Shown here: positions 17,559 to 28,061 of the stretch, in pieces
Numbering within the stretch: the stretch's first letter is position 1
Layout: each line of letters begins with the position of its first letter
Assembly: GCA_963698275.1 (NCBI GenBank)
Contig: CAVOQE010000009.1
Span: 434,001-498,000 of the forward strand
Reading direction: 5' to 3'
DNA length: 64,000 nucleotides
Source of the DNA: Anderseniella sp963698275
Lineage (GTDB): Bacteria > Pseudomonadota > Alphaproteobacteria > Rhizobiales > Aestuariivirgaceae
Notes under the pieces: model-generated
Seen by the model: the letters and a program-made list of their open reading frames with translations, nothing else
The model's database searches: none
Told to the model about the DNA's origin: nothing
Translations under genes and position numbers: made by a program

Positions 17559-17647
17559 CGAGAACAGCGACAGCGCGCTAACCTTTACATTGAATGCTCA
17601 GCTAATCAGGATCGTTGATCCAACCCTTGATGGAAAGCCGACACGTA

Positions 17648-18985
17648 ATGCACAAAACAAACCTGAAGATCGCCGGCGCCTTCGTTGTCGGCTTTATCGC
17701 GGCCACCGGCGCCTGGCAATCGCTGAACTTTGCGAACGCATCCAATCAGGAAACCTATCGTTATCTGAATCTGTTCGGTGATGTATTTGACCGTGTGAGG
17801 GCCGATTATGTCGAAGAACCCAACTCGGAAAAGCTGATCGATACGGCCATCAACGGCATGTTGTCCGGTCTTGATCCGCATTCCAGCTACATGAACCCGA
17901 AACGCTTCAAGGACATGCAGGTGCAGACCCGCGGCGAATTTGGCGGTCTCGGTATCGAAGTGACCATGGAAAAAGAAGTGGTCAAGGTGGTTGCTCCCAT
18001 CGACGAAACACCAGCTCAGAAAGCCGGCATTCTGTCCAATGACCTGATCACCCGGATTGACGGCAAGGAAATTCGCGGCCTGACCCTGAACGAAGCCGTT
18101 GACAAAATGCGTGGCAAGGTCGGTGAGCCGATCACGCTGACAATTGTGCGCACCGGCATGGATGCGCCGTTTGACGTAACCATCAAGCGCGCGATCATCA
18201 AGATTCGCGCTGTACGCTTCAATATTGAACGCGACGATATCGGATATATCCGCATTTCGTCCTTCAACGACCAGACCCAGGACAACCTCGAAAAGGCAGT
18301 CGAAAAGATCAAGGCCCAACTCGGTGACAAGCTGAAAGGCTACATCATTGACCTGCGCAACAACCCCGGCGGCCTGCTTAACCAGGCCATCTCGGTGTCC
18401 GACAGCTTCCTGGACAAGGGTGTCATTGTCTCCACCCGGGGCCGTAACGGATCTGAAACCGATCGCTCAACGGCGACCAATGGCGACTTGAGCGACGGCA
18501 AGAAAATCGTTGTCCTGATAAACGGCGGTTCGGCGTCGGCGTCTGAAATCGTTGCAGGCGCTCTGCAGGATCACAAGCGGGCGACCATCCTCGGCACCCG
18601 TTCGTTTGGCAAGGGTTCGGTGCAAACCATTATTCCGCTCGGATCGGAAGGCGCTATTCGCCTGACAACGGCTCGCTATTACACGCCGTCGAACACCTCG
18701 ATCCAGGCCAAGGGCATCAAGCCGGATATCAAGATCGAGCAGGAGCTGCCGGAAGAGCTCAAGGCCCAGGCAAGCCGCACCACGTCGGAGGCGACCTTGC
18801 GTGGCCATCTGACCGGTGAGGGCGAGGGTGAGGAATCCACCGGCTCATCGTCTTATGTACCGGCTGACAAGGAAAAGGACCTGCAGCTCAAGGCGGCAAT
18901 TGACGTGCTTGATGGCAAGACGGTCGGACTGACGCCGAAGAAGGCCGAAGCACCGGCGGCCAAGTCCGACACATCTGCAAACTAA
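17648..18985 (+). CDS. ctpA: C-terminal processing protease (S41 family)
   Basis: Periplasmic serine protease that trims or degrades envelope proteins. 445 residues from the ATG at 17648, which has GGAAAG ten bases upstream; ATG 17630 and TTG 17615 are also in frame. There is a signal anchor (AGAFVVGFIAATGAWQSL), a PDZ domain (about residues 85-165) and the S41 catalytic domain. The Ser/Lys dyad lies in GGSASASEIV (near 295) and SFGKGSVQ (near 322). It follows envC by 89 bases; pairing of CtpA with an EnvC/NlpD-type protein is common and fits a shared role in peptidoglycan remodelling. Confidence 0.95.
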   Translation: MHKTNLKIAGAFVVGFIAATGAWQSLNFANASNQETYRYLNLFGDVFDRVRADYVEEPNSEKLIDTAINGMLSGLDPHSSYMNPKRFKDMQVQTRGEFGGLGIEVTMEKEVVKVVAPIDETPAQKAGILSNDLITRIDGKEIRGLTLNEAVDKMRGKVGEPITLTIVRTGMDAPFDVTIKRAIIKIRAVRFNIERDDIGYIRISSFNDQTQDNLEKAVEKIKAQLGDKLKGYIIDLRNNPGGLLNQAISVSDSFLDKGVIVSTRGRNGSETDRSTATNGDLSDGKKIVVLINGGSASASEIVAGALQDHKRATILGTRSFGKGSVQTIIPLGSEGAIRLTTARYYTPSNTSIQAKGIKPDIKIEQELPEELKAQASRTTSEATLRGHLTGEGEGEESTGSSSYVPADKEKDLQLKAAIDVLDGKTVGLTPKKAEAPAAKSDTSAN

Positions 18986-19003
18986 AGCCTTTCCTGTGAC
19001 AAG

Positions 19004-19026
19004 GGCGCGCGAGCAGTGCTCGCGCC
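19004..19026 (+). terminator. GC-rich hairpin after ctpA
   Basis: GCGCGAGC pairs with GCTCGCGC around the loop AGT, 19 bases after the ctpA stop. There is no T-run, so this may only be a 3' mRNA stabiliser. The rest of the 18986-19265 gap holds no gene I can support. Confidence 0.35.
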
Positions 19027-19265
19027 GCACTAACCTTGCCTGTGGCAGGCCATTGCTATTCGAGCGATACGTGGTGCTCTCCGCAGAGTGCAATGTAGCG
19101 GTATGACGCTCACATTCAACGTGAATTGAGCCCACATCCCGGCAGTCTCAACTTGTGCTTTACTTCAGTACGAATCAGCAATTTCGCGAGTATAGTTTGC
19201 ACGCTTGACCGGTTAATCAGGGCAAGCGTTCACAGCAACTCACAGGGAGTTTGGGTAGGCTGTAA

Positions 19266-20567
19266 ATGGAAAACGACCTTCGCCAGCCGCTGAAACGGCG
19301 CTCATTTCCGGTACGCCTGTTGTCGGCGCGCCCGTCTGCCCTTAGGGCAACATCACTTGCCTGCATAACAGTTCTGGGCGGTCTGGCAGGCTGGCTCGTG
19401 GTCAGCCATGAACCGTATGGCGGCGAGCCCGTCGTTCACATGCGCATCGACACTTCTGATCCGATCGTTACCTCTTCGGTTAAAAAGCCCGCCGCCACAT
19501 CGCAGATGGACGAAGAAGCCGGCAACCAGGAGATGACCCAGGACACCGGCGCCGACACCCCTGTCATCGATCTGTCAGAGCTTGGCACAAGGCAGCAGTC
19601 AGGCAGTGATAGTGACCTTGACCGGCGCAGGCAGCAACTGGCAGGCCGCAGCACAATATCTGGTCATGTGGAAAGCCCGGCCGGCGCACTGTCTATTGAC
19701 GATCTTGCCCCGTCGCGCAGCCAACAGGCCCTCATCCCGTCGCGAACCAACCTGGCACTGGTGCCGGCACCGGTGGCCAAGATAACCGGTAAAGGCCCGC
19801 ACGGGCCATTGCCGCGGCGCGCCAAGGACGGATCAAGACCCTCAACCATTTATGCCCGCCCGCTTTCTCGTGAACAGCTGGCATCGGACATGCCAAAAAT
19901 CGCATTGTTGATTGGGGGTATGGGACTAAATGAAAGCCTGACCAGAACGGCGATAAACAGGTTACCGCCGGAAGTATCACTGGGTTTTGCACCTTATGGT
20001 GAAAACCTGCAGCAGCAGGCCAATGACGCCAGATCCCGTGGTCACGAACTTTATATCCATCTGCCCATGGAACCGTTTGGCTATCCATCCATCGATCCCG
20101 GCCCGCATACACTGCTGACATCTGTCCCGGCACAGAAAAACCTGGACTCCCTTCACTGGCATCTCAGCCGTTTTTCCGGCTATGCCGGGGTGACCAACTA
20201 TCTGGGCGCTCAGTTTGCCAGCAACAATGATGCTATAAGCCCCATCCTGAAAGAACTTGGCAAACGCGGTCTGATTTATGTCGACGACGGCAGCAAGGGC
20301 TTGTCACGTGCCACCCAGCTTGCCGGTATTCTCGGGCTGAACGCTCGCTCGGCAGTTGTCAATCTCGATGGCGACGGCACGCCGGCATCCGTCCTGGCAG
20401 CCTTGCAAAAGCTGGAAGCACAAGCTCGCCACAGTGGCATAGCCATTGCGACCGGATCCGGTTTACCCTCAACCATCGAAGCAATTGATCAATGGGCACA
20501 GGGACTTGCCGGGCGTAATATTCTGTTGGTGCCGGTGTCTGCTGCTTTCGCTGCCCGCCGCAGCTAG
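19266..20567 (+). CDS. Divergent polysaccharide deacetylase family protein
   Basis: A 433-residue protein with one N-terminal membrane anchor (SLACITVLGGLAGWLVVS, about residues 36-53), a low-complexity linker to about residue 210, and a YibQ/DUF610-type deacetylase-like domain beginning PKIALLIGGMGLN. Family hallmarks LYIHLPMEP, GVTNYLGAQF and YVDDGS are present. The fold is related to NodB deacetylases, but activity on envelope glycans is inferred, not shown. It lies between ctpA and rppH as in many Rhizobiales, and probably shares their envelope-maintenance theme. Confidence 0.9.
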   Translation: MENDLRQPLKRRSFPVRLLSARPSALRATSLACITVLGGLAGWLVVSHEPYGGEPVVHMRIDTSDPIVTSSVKKPAATSQMDEEAGNQEMTQDTGADTPVIDLSELGTRQQSGSDSDLDRRRQQLAGRSTISGHVESPAGALSIDDLAPSRSQQALIPSRTNLALVPAPVAKITGKGPHGPLPRRAKDGSRPSTIYARPLSREQLASDMPKIALLIGGMGLNESLTRTAINRLPPEVSLGFAPYGENLQQQANDARSRGHELYIHLPMEPFGYPSIDPGPHTLLTSVPAQKNLDSLHWHLSRFSGYAGVTNYLGAQFASNNDAISPILKELGKRGLIYVDDGSKGLSRATQLAGILGLNARSAVVNLDGDGTPASVLAALQKLEAQARHSGIAIATGSGLPSTIEAIDQWAQGLAGRNILLVPVSAAFAARRS

Positions 20568-20585
20568 GAAATCGGTCCTGCTGCC

Positions 20586-21095
20586 ATGACAATTGACCAG
20601 TACGCCAATCTTCCCTACCGGCCATGCGTCGGTGTCATGTTGCTGAACTCACATGGCCGCGTATGGGTTGGGCATCGCATCGTCCAGAAAAACGACAACG
20701 AGGCTGAAGGCATTGGCATGTGGTGGCAAATGCCGCAGGGCGGTATCGACAAAGGCGAAGATATCCGCACCGCCGCCATGCGCGAACTGACCGAAGAAAC
20801 CGGCGTGCGCTCGGCAACTGTGTTGGCGGAAACCGATGACTGGCTCACCTATGACTTGCCAGACCACCTGGTCGGCGTTGCCTGGAAAGGCCGCTATCGG
20901 GGTCAGAAACAGAAATGGGTCGCCTTCCGGTTTACCGGCGATGATTCAGAAATCGACATTTCGGGCATCGGCCACAAGCCGGAATTTGACGAATGGCGCT
21001 GGGCCAACATCAATGAACTTGAAGAGCTGATCGTGCCGTTCAAGCGTGACGTCTACAGCCAGGTCATAACTGCGTTCAGGCATCTTTCCGGCTAA
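20586..21095 (+). CDS. rppH: RNA pyrophosphohydrolase
   Basis: Nudix hydrolase that removes pyrophosphate from mRNA 5' ends to trigger decay, 169 residues. The Nudix box spans residues 52-74, with the metal-binding glutamates in RELTEETG (E67, E70, E71). The N-terminal YRPCVGVMLLN and the GMWWQMPQGG segment are typical of RppH. It starts 18 bases after the deacetylase-like gene. Its last 20 bases overlap the 3' end of the opposite-strand DUF938 gene. Confidence 0.95.
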   Translation: MTIDQYANLPYRPCVGVMLLNSHGRVWVGHRIVQKNDNEAEGIGMWWQMPQGGIDKGEDIRTAAMRELTEETGVRSATVLAETDDWLTYDLPDHLVGVAWKGRYRGQKQKWVAFRFTGDDSEIDISGIGHKPEFDEWRWANINELEELIVPFKRDVYSQVITAFRHLSG

Positions 21096-21690
21096 ACACC
21101 ACGATCAGATTGTTGGCCGGTACCGGCAGAATTCCCAACAATGACAACGAGTGCCGGGATGCTTCTTCAGCGACGTCTTCTACAAACCTGAGACCATAGG
21201 CCGGGTTCTGGCTTTTCAGCCAGACATCGAAAGCTTCGTTGCTGTCCGCCGTCTCGATATCGTGTTGCCGGAACGGCCCGTAGAAAATCAGCAACCCGCC
21301 TTCGCTCAACTTGCGCCCGGCCCCTCGCAGCAGCCCGGTGCACGCGTCCCACGGTGTAATGTGGATCATGTTGATGTTGACGATGACGTCTGTGCGCTCA
21401 GGCCGCACGGCATCTGCCCAGTCGTTCGCCGTCACATCAAGCTGCTGAGGCGGCATCAGGTTGCCCGATGGCGTATCGGCAGCATAAGCAGCGATGCTCG
21501 CCAGCCGTTCGGCATCGAACTCCGTCGGCCACCAGCGCAGATGCGGCATGGCAGGCGCACAGTGCGCCCCGTGCTGGCCGGTGCCGGATGATACTTCCAA
21601 CAGGTCACGTGCAGTTTCAGGCACAATCTTGAGCAACCGGTCACGCACGACACCCATGTTGCGATCCGCCGATGGTGCTGTCTGCTTCAT
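21076..21690 (-). CDS. DUF938 family protein, probable SAM-dependent methyltransferase
   Basis: A 204-residue protein of the DUF938 family with a Rossmann methyltransferase fold. Motif I is LLEVSSGTGQHG (about residues 30-41), and NINMIHITPWDA marks the catalytic-site region. The substrate is unknown. The ATG at 21690 is chosen because a terminator hairpin occupies 21716-21743 and an ATG at 21729 lies inside it. It is convergent with rppH, overlapping by 20 bases. Confidence 0.88.
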   Translation of the reverse strand: MKQTAPSADRNMGVVRDRLLKIVPETARDLLEVSSGTGQHGAHCAPAMPHLRWWPTEFDAERLASIAAYAADTPSGNLMPPQQLDVTANDWADAVRPERTDVIVNINMIHITPWDACTGLLRGAGRKLSEGGLLIFYGPFRQHDIETADSNEAFDVWLKSQNPAYGLRFVEDVAEEASRHSLSLLGILPVPANNLIVVFSRKDA

Positions 21691-21715
21691 CCTGATCCGG
21701 TCCCGTTTCACAAAC

Positions 21716-21743
21716 AAAAAACCGGGCATTTGACCGCCCGGCT
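21716..21743 (-). terminator. Rho-independent terminator downstream of atpC
   Basis: On the minus strand CCGGGC and GCCCGG pair around GGTCAAAT and are followed by TTTTTTG. This closes the ATP synthase transcript before the DUF938 gene, about 130 bases past the atpC stop. Confidence 0.8.
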
Positions 21744-21770
21744 TGAATTCAGTATCTGGAGTCCGCCCTG

Positions 21771-21870
21771 GAGCAACATGGGTTCAATTGAACCCAAAAA
21801 GTTGCTCCAGCACTTTGAAAGCGATCAGTTTTATGGTTTTTGATTGAATCAATCAAAAGCCATACTGATC
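21771..21870 (+). repeat. Two-hairpin intergenic element, copy B
   Basis: Full 100-base copy: hairpin 1 at 21771-21807 (37 bases), spacer 21808-21822 (15), hairpin 2 at 21823-21870 (48). It abuts the atpC stop codon exactly, so it forms the immediate 3' untranslated region of the atp mRNA. Hairpin 2 carries GATTGA paired with TCAATC where copies C and D have G-C pairs. Confidence 0.92.
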
Positions 21871-22269
21871 TTATAGTGCAGACTGCAATTGTGTCAGATG
21901 ATCGAGCGTTTCCTGCGCGCGGCGCTTCTTTTCCGGATCATTGGCGTCGTTCACATCTTCCTGGGCGTTCTTTATTTTCTGCGCCAGATCGTCTGGCGAA
22001 AGTTCGCTCACGGCAACGGCTTCCTCGGCCAGAATGGTCAGGCCGGCAGGGTTCACTTCCGCAAACCCGCCGCGCACGAAAATGCGTTCCGCATTTCCAC
22101 TTTCATCTGTAACGGTAACGACACCGGGTTTGAGTGTCGACAATACCGGAGCGTGGTTGACCAGCACGGTAAACTCGCCTTCGGTGCCTGGCACAACAAC
22201 CTGCTGCACATCGCCTGACGACAACAGCCGTTCAGGTGAAACCAGTTCAAACTTCAAGAGATCGGCCAT
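21871..22269 (-). CDS. atpC: ATP synthase F1 epsilon subunit
   Basis: Central-stalk subunit that couples rotor and catalytic head and can inhibit ATP hydrolysis. 132 residues: N-terminal beta-sandwich (MADLLKFELVSPERLL; VPGTEGEFTVL) and a C-terminal helical pair (residues 90-132). Last gene of the atpHAGDC cluster, 36 bases after atpD. F0 genes are absent here, as is usual in Alphaproteobacteria where they sit in a separate operon. Confidence 0.97.
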   Translation of the reverse strand: MADLLKFELVSPERLLSSGDVQQVVVPGTEGEFTVLVNHAPVLSTLKPGVVTVTDESGNAERIFVRGGFAEVNPAGLTILAEEAVAVSELSPDDLAQKIKNAQEDVNDANDPEKKRRAQETLDHLTQLQSAL

Positions 22270-22305
22270 AAGGCTCTCCGTTAATCAGTCCGACACGCGT
22301 TACGA

Positions 22306-23814
22306 TCAGGCAGCTTCCGCAGCCAGACGCTCAGCCTTTTCGACAGCTTCATCGATAGAGCCGACCATGTAGAACGCTGCTTCCGGCAGATGGTCATAGT
22401 CACCGGACACCAGGCCCTTGAAGCCCTTGATGGTGTCTTCCAGCGAAACCAGCTTGCCCGGAGATCCTGTGAACACTTCGGCCACGAAGAACGGCTGTGA
22501 CAGGAAGCGCTCGATCTTGCGGGCCCGCGCCACGGCAACCTTGTCTTCTTCCGACAGTTCGTCCATGCCGAGAATGGCGATGATGTCCTGCAGGGCCTTG
22601 TAGCGCTGCAGCACTTCCTGCACCTGGCGCGCAATGGCGTAGTGCTCATCACCGACAACCTGCGGGTCCAGCATGCGTGAGGTGGAATCAAGCGGATCCA
22701 CAGCCGGGTAAATACCCTTTTCAGCAATTGAACGCGACAGCACGGTCGTTGCATCGAGGTGGGCAAAGGTCGAGGCAGGAGCCGGGTCAGTCAAATCATC
22801 GGCAGGTACATACACAGCCTGCACCGAGGTAATCGATCCCTTGGTGGTTGTGGTGATGCGTTCCTGCATGGTGCCCATGTCGGTACCAAGCGTTGGCTGA
22901 TAGCCCACGGCTGACGGAATACGGCCCAGCAGCGCCGACACTTCCGAACCAGCCTGGGTGAATCGGAAAATATTGTCCACGAAGAACAAAACGTCCTGAC
23001 CTTCGTCTCGGAAATGCTCGGCAACGGTCAGGCCCGACAGTGCCACACGGGCACGTGCTCCGGGAGGCTCGTTCATCTGGCCATAAACCAGAGCAGCCTT
23101 TGACGAACCGCCGCCGCCTTCTTCATTCACCTTGGACTCAATCATTTCCCAGTAAAGGTCGTTACCTTCACGGGTGCGCTCGCCGACACCGGCAAACACG
23201 GAATAACCGCCATGTGCCTTGGCGATATTGTTGATCAGTTCCATGATCAGCACGGTCTTGCCCACGCCGGCGCCGCCGAACAGGCCGATCTTGCCGCCCT
23301 TGGCATAAGGTGCCAGCAGGTCAACGACCTTAATGCCGGTGACCAGAATTTCCGCTTCCGTGGACTGCTCCACAAACGAAGGGGCTTCCTGGTGAATGCC
23401 GCGCTTTAACTTGGTGTTGATCGGGCCGGCCTCATCAACCGGTTCGCCGATCACATTCATGATGCGACCCAGGGTTTCGACACCGACCGGCACTTCGATC
23501 GGGCCGCCGGTATCACCTACCGGCTGGCCACGCATCAGGCCTTCGGATGAGTCCATGGCGATGGTGCGCACGGTGCTTTCGCCGAGATGCTGGGCAACTT
23601 CCAGAACCAGGCGGTTGCCGCCATTATCGGTTTCCAGCGCGTTGAGAATTTCAGGCAGATGCCCGTCGAACTGAACATCGACGACAGCGCCCATAACCTG
23701 GACGACCTTGCCGGTTTTTCCGCCAATAGCCGCCTTCTTGGCAGGCGCTTTCCTGGCAGCGGGTTTCGTTGCCGCCTTCTTGGCAGGCGCTTTCTTGGCT
23801 GGTGCTTTGGCCAT
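22306..23814 (-). CDS. atpD: ATP synthase F1 beta subunit
   Basis: Catalytic subunit of F1, 502 residues. The Walker A motif GGAGVGKT is at 180-187, and GERTREGNDLYWEM follows. Residues 1-33 form an extra Ala/Lys-rich tail (starting MAKAPAKKAPAKKAA) before the normal beginning GKVVQVMGAVVDVQF; the core is the usual size. Similar basic N-terminal tails occur in other Rhizobiales AtpD proteins. Between atpG and atpD lies a reversed copy of the two-hairpin element, giving an unusually long 140-base gap inside the operon. Confidence 0.97.
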   Translation of the reverse strand: MAKAPAKKAPAKKAATKPAARKAPAKKAAIGGKTGKVVQVMGAVVDVQFDGHLPEILNALETDNGGNRLVLEVAQHLGESTVRTIAMDSSEGLMRGQPVGDTGGPIEVPVGVETLGRIMNVIGEPVDEAGPINTKLKRGIHQEAPSFVEQSTEAEILVTGIKVVDLLAPYAKGGKIGLFGGAGVGKTVLIMELINNIAKAHGGYSVFAGVGERTREGNDLYWEMIESKVNEEGGGGSSKAALVYGQMNEPPGARARVALSGLTVAEHFRDEGQDVLFFVDNIFRFTQAGSEVSALLGRIPSAVGYQPTLGTDMGTMQERITTTTKGSITSVQAVYVPADDLTDPAPASTFAHLDATTVLSRSIAEKGIYPAVDPLDSTSRMLDPQVVGDEHYAIARQVQEVLQRYKALQDIIAILGMDELSEEDKVAVARARKIERFLSQPFFVAEVFTGSPGKLVSLEDTIKGFKGLVSGDYDHLPEAAFYMVGSIDEAVEKAERLAAEAA

Positions 23815-23839
23815 GTTTCGGGTCCTTCCCTTAAGCCTA

Positions 23840-23940
23840 GATCAGGATGACTTTTGGTTGAGTCAACCAAAAGTCATGAACCTGATCGGTTCCAAAGTGT
23901 AAGAGCAACTTAATGGGTTCAATTGAACCCGTGTTGCTCT
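23840..23940 (-). repeat. Two-hairpin intergenic element, copy C, inside the atp operon
   Basis: Full-length copy in reverse orientation: hairpin 2 at 23840-23887, spacer 23888-23902, hairpin 1 at 23903-23939, with the same 48-15-37 spacing as copies B and D. It fills most of the gap between atpG and atpD, so in the atp mRNA both hairpins would form between the gamma and beta coding regions. Confidence 0.92.
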
Positions 23941-23954
23941 GGTATCTCGACAAT

Positions 23955-24844
23955 CTAGACCGCTGCTTCCGCGCCCGAGATGATTTCAATCAGTTCCTTG
24001 GTGATCTGAGCCTGACGCTGACGGTTATAACTCATCGTCAGCTTGTCGATCATCTCACCGGCATTTCGGGTTGCGTTGTCCATCGCGGACATGCGCGCAC
24101 CTTGTTCGGACGCTGCATTTTCCAGCAGAGCCCGGAAAATCTGCACGCCGATATTGCGTGGCAGCAGTTCTTCCAGAATTTCGCTTTCTTCCGGCTCGTA
24201 GTCGTAAATCGCCCCGCCCAGATCAGCCGCTTCGCCTTCAGAAGACGCCACGTTTGCAGGAATGATCTGCAAGGCGGTCGGGATCTGCGAGATCACCGAT
24301 CGAAACTCGGAATAAAACAGCGTGGCAACGTCAAACTCGCCATCGTCAAACATCGACAATACCTTGCCGGCAATGTCATGCGCATTGCCAAAGGCAACCT
24401 GTTTGACTTCACGCAAGTCCACACGATCAACGATCAAGATGATTGTACTTGCGGCGCAGGACATCATAGCCCTTCTTGCCCACACAGATGATCTTGACGG
24501 TCTTGCCATCACCGAATCAGCCTGTCGGCATGCTCACGGGCAAGCTTGGCGATGTTCGAGTTGAAACCGCCGCACAGACCGCGTTCAGCAGTGCATACGA
24601 TCAGCAGATGCGTGTCCTGCCTGCCGGTGCCGGCCATCAGCGCAGATCCGCCCTCACGGCCTTCCATGGCGGCTGACAGATTAGCCAGCACACCGCCCAT
24701 GCGTGATGCATAGGGGCGCGCAGCTTCAGCGGCTTCCTGCGCCTTGCGCAGTTTCGCAGCCGCCACCATCTGCATAGCCTTGGTGATCTTCTGCGTTGCC
24801 TTAACCGATGCGATCCGGTTTCTTAGGTCCTTGAGGCTGGCCAT
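23955..24844 (-). CDS. atpG: ATP synthase F1 gamma subunit, interrupted by two frameshifts
   Basis: Rotor shaft of F1. The N-terminal 111 residues (MASLKDLRNRIASVKATQKI) are in one frame, a middle segment (DGKTVKIICVGKKGYDVLRR) in a second, and the remainder from LIVDRVDLREVKQ to the end in a third. One extra base near 24511 and another near 24438 explain both shifts. Removing both gives exactly 296 codons, a normal gamma subunit of 295 residues with the C-terminal helix intact (NRQRQAQITKELIEI). Since atpG is needed for F1 and its neighbours are intact, sequencing or assembly error is more likely than a real pseudogene. It lies between atpA and atpD. Confidence 0.93.
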
Positions 24845-24887
24845 AGTCCCTGATTTTCCCTCAGTTGATCTCTACGAACAGCGCCAA

Positions 24888-26419
<1,532 letters not shown>

Positions 26420-26420
<1 letters not shown>

Positions 26421-26980
26421 CAGCTGACCCCTTTCATGGAAACCTTGAGGTTCTGGAGTTTGGTACGAAGTGAATTATCGACCATACGGGAACCGACTTT
26501 AACGATAAGTCCGCCGAGTATCGACGGATCAACAGTACTGGCAAGCTCTACGTCAGAGCCCACCGAAGCCTTGAGTTCTGCCTTCAGCTTGGAGAGCTGT
26601 GCAGCGTTCAGCTTTTCAGCGGAAATAACTTCCGCAGCAATCTCGCCGCGCGCTTCAGCCACCAGTGACCTGAATGCGCCGATCATGCTTTTCACAGCAA
26701 AAAGCCTGCGGTTGTTGGCCGCCAGCTTGATGAAATTCGCTGCTATAGACTTGATCCCGGCCTGCGCGAAAATCGCATTCAGTGCTGCGATCTGGTCGCT
26801 GGCACCAAATACCGGGCTGCGGACCAGCCGGGTCAGATCTTCAGATGAATCCAGCATGGTGGCAAAAGCATCCAGATCAGCCGAAACCTGGCTGACCGAG
26901 TTGGATTCCTGTGCCAATTCAAACAGAGCCGTGGCGTAACGCCCCGGCATGCCTGTTGCTTTTTGTTCTTGAGCCGTCAC
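26420..26980 (-). CDS. atpH: ATP synthase F1 delta subunit
   Basis: Peripheral-stalk subunit linking F1 to the b subunits, 186 residues. The N-terminal helical domain begins GRYATALFELAQES, and the C-terminal signature (DPSILGGLIVKVGSRMVDNS) is present. It starts with GTG at 26980; an ATG ten codons later (MPGRYA) is possible, since neither has a good ribosome site. First gene of atpHAGDC. Confidence 0.95.
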
Positions 26981-27397
26981 GTGGAGGTGTACTCACTTTG
27001 GCGGTTTTGCAGACTTCAGGCATCACCGAGGACGGTGCAAATACCTGACTTGTTTTGGTAATTCCCCGCAACCGGCCTTACCCGGCAAGCCGCGCTTTCC
27101 CTGTTGCGCGCTCGATTTAGCACAGGCATATGCGTGGCGCAACTGTGACATGGCGGCGGATTGCCGCAATAGGAGACACATTGTTGCCTTGAAACTGTCC
27201 TTACAAGCCCCAGCTAAGGCCCAGGCATTTGACTAAAGCTTGCGCCTGACGGTCAGGATCAGTCACGCGGCGGCAACTCCAGGTAACTGAAATTTAAGGT
27301 TAACAAAGAGAATTTATGTCGGCAAGCCGCCGGCATACATAGGCTCGGGTTCAATTCACGCAACCTGACACCGCAAAACCATCGGAGTACATCTCAC
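26981..27397. other. Divergent intergenic region between atpH and a lytic transglycosylase gene
   Basis: 417 bases without a supportable gene. It must hold the promoter of the minus-strand atp operon and that of the plus-strand transglycosylase gene. A small hairpin (CACCG/CGGTG around AGGA) lies at 27024-27037. I could not identify convincing -35 and -10 boxes or a known operator. Confidence 0.6.
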
Positions 27398-28051
27398 ATG
27401 ACATCGAGGAAATTGTTCAGCGCAATCGCGCTGGCGGCATCAGTTTGCTTGCCACTCACCGCAGCCGCCCATCCACACGGGGCTGCCACAGATATCAGTT
27501 TGTCTGCTGCACACGGTACAGCAGCGGCACAACTCTATAAGTGGATCATCAAAAATCCATCCGGCAAGGGGTCCAAAGCCGCTGCCGGCATCAAGCGGAC
27601 CAAGATAAAGCGGCCCCGCCAGGTGATCCTGGCAAAAATACATGTTCACGCTGAAGGAGCCGATGTACCGATCGACACCGCACTGGCTGTCGTTCTTCAG
27701 GAATCCAGCTTTCGTCCCAACGTGACCGGCGCTGCCGGCGAGATCGGCCTGATGCAGCTCAAGTGCCAGACCGCACGCGGCATCGGCTACAAGGGGACCT
27801 GCAGCGATCTGTATGATCCAGATACCAACCTGCATTACGGTCTGCGCTATCTGCGCAAGGCGCTGAACCGGGGATCTGTCGCCTATTACAACGCCGGAAT
27901 CTACGCCAAGAAACTGCCCAAGGCAGCCAAGAAATACGCCGACTCGGTCGAAGTCAAGCGCAGCAATTCCGACAAGTACCGCCGCGACCGGTTCAGGCCG
28001 TCAGACACCGGCCTCGGTTATACCGGCGGTGTTGGTCCAGCGCTGCTCTAG
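27398..28051 (+). CDS. Lytic transglycosylase (SLT domain)
   Basis: Secreted peptidoglycan-cleaving enzyme, 217 residues. Signal peptide of about 24 residues (cleavage after TAAA). The SLT fold covers about residues 85-185: the catalytic glutamate is in QESSFRP, followed by GAAGEIGLMQL, the DPDTNLHYGLRYL helix and AYYNAG. The C-terminus after residue 190 is basic and unstructured. It stands alone, divergent from the atp operon and convergent with priA, whose stop is 10 bases away. Confidence 0.93.
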   Translation: MTSRKLFSAIALAASVCLPLTAAAHPHGAATDISLSAAHGTAAAQLYKWIIKNPSGKGSKAAAGIKRTKIKRPRQVILAKIHVHAEGADVPIDTALAVVLQESSFRPNVTGAAGEIGLMQLKCQTARGIGYKGTCSDLYDPDTNLHYGLRYLRKALNRGSVAYYNAGIYAKKLPKAAKKYADSVEVKRSNSDKYRRDRFRPSDTGLGYTGGVGPALL

Positions 28052-28061
28052 CACTCCGTTT

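Noticed and set aside
24430..24515. Programmed ribosomal frameshifting in atpG
   Set aside because: Two shifts would be needed with no slippery site or downstream structure, and other genes in the window show the same kind of single-base change.
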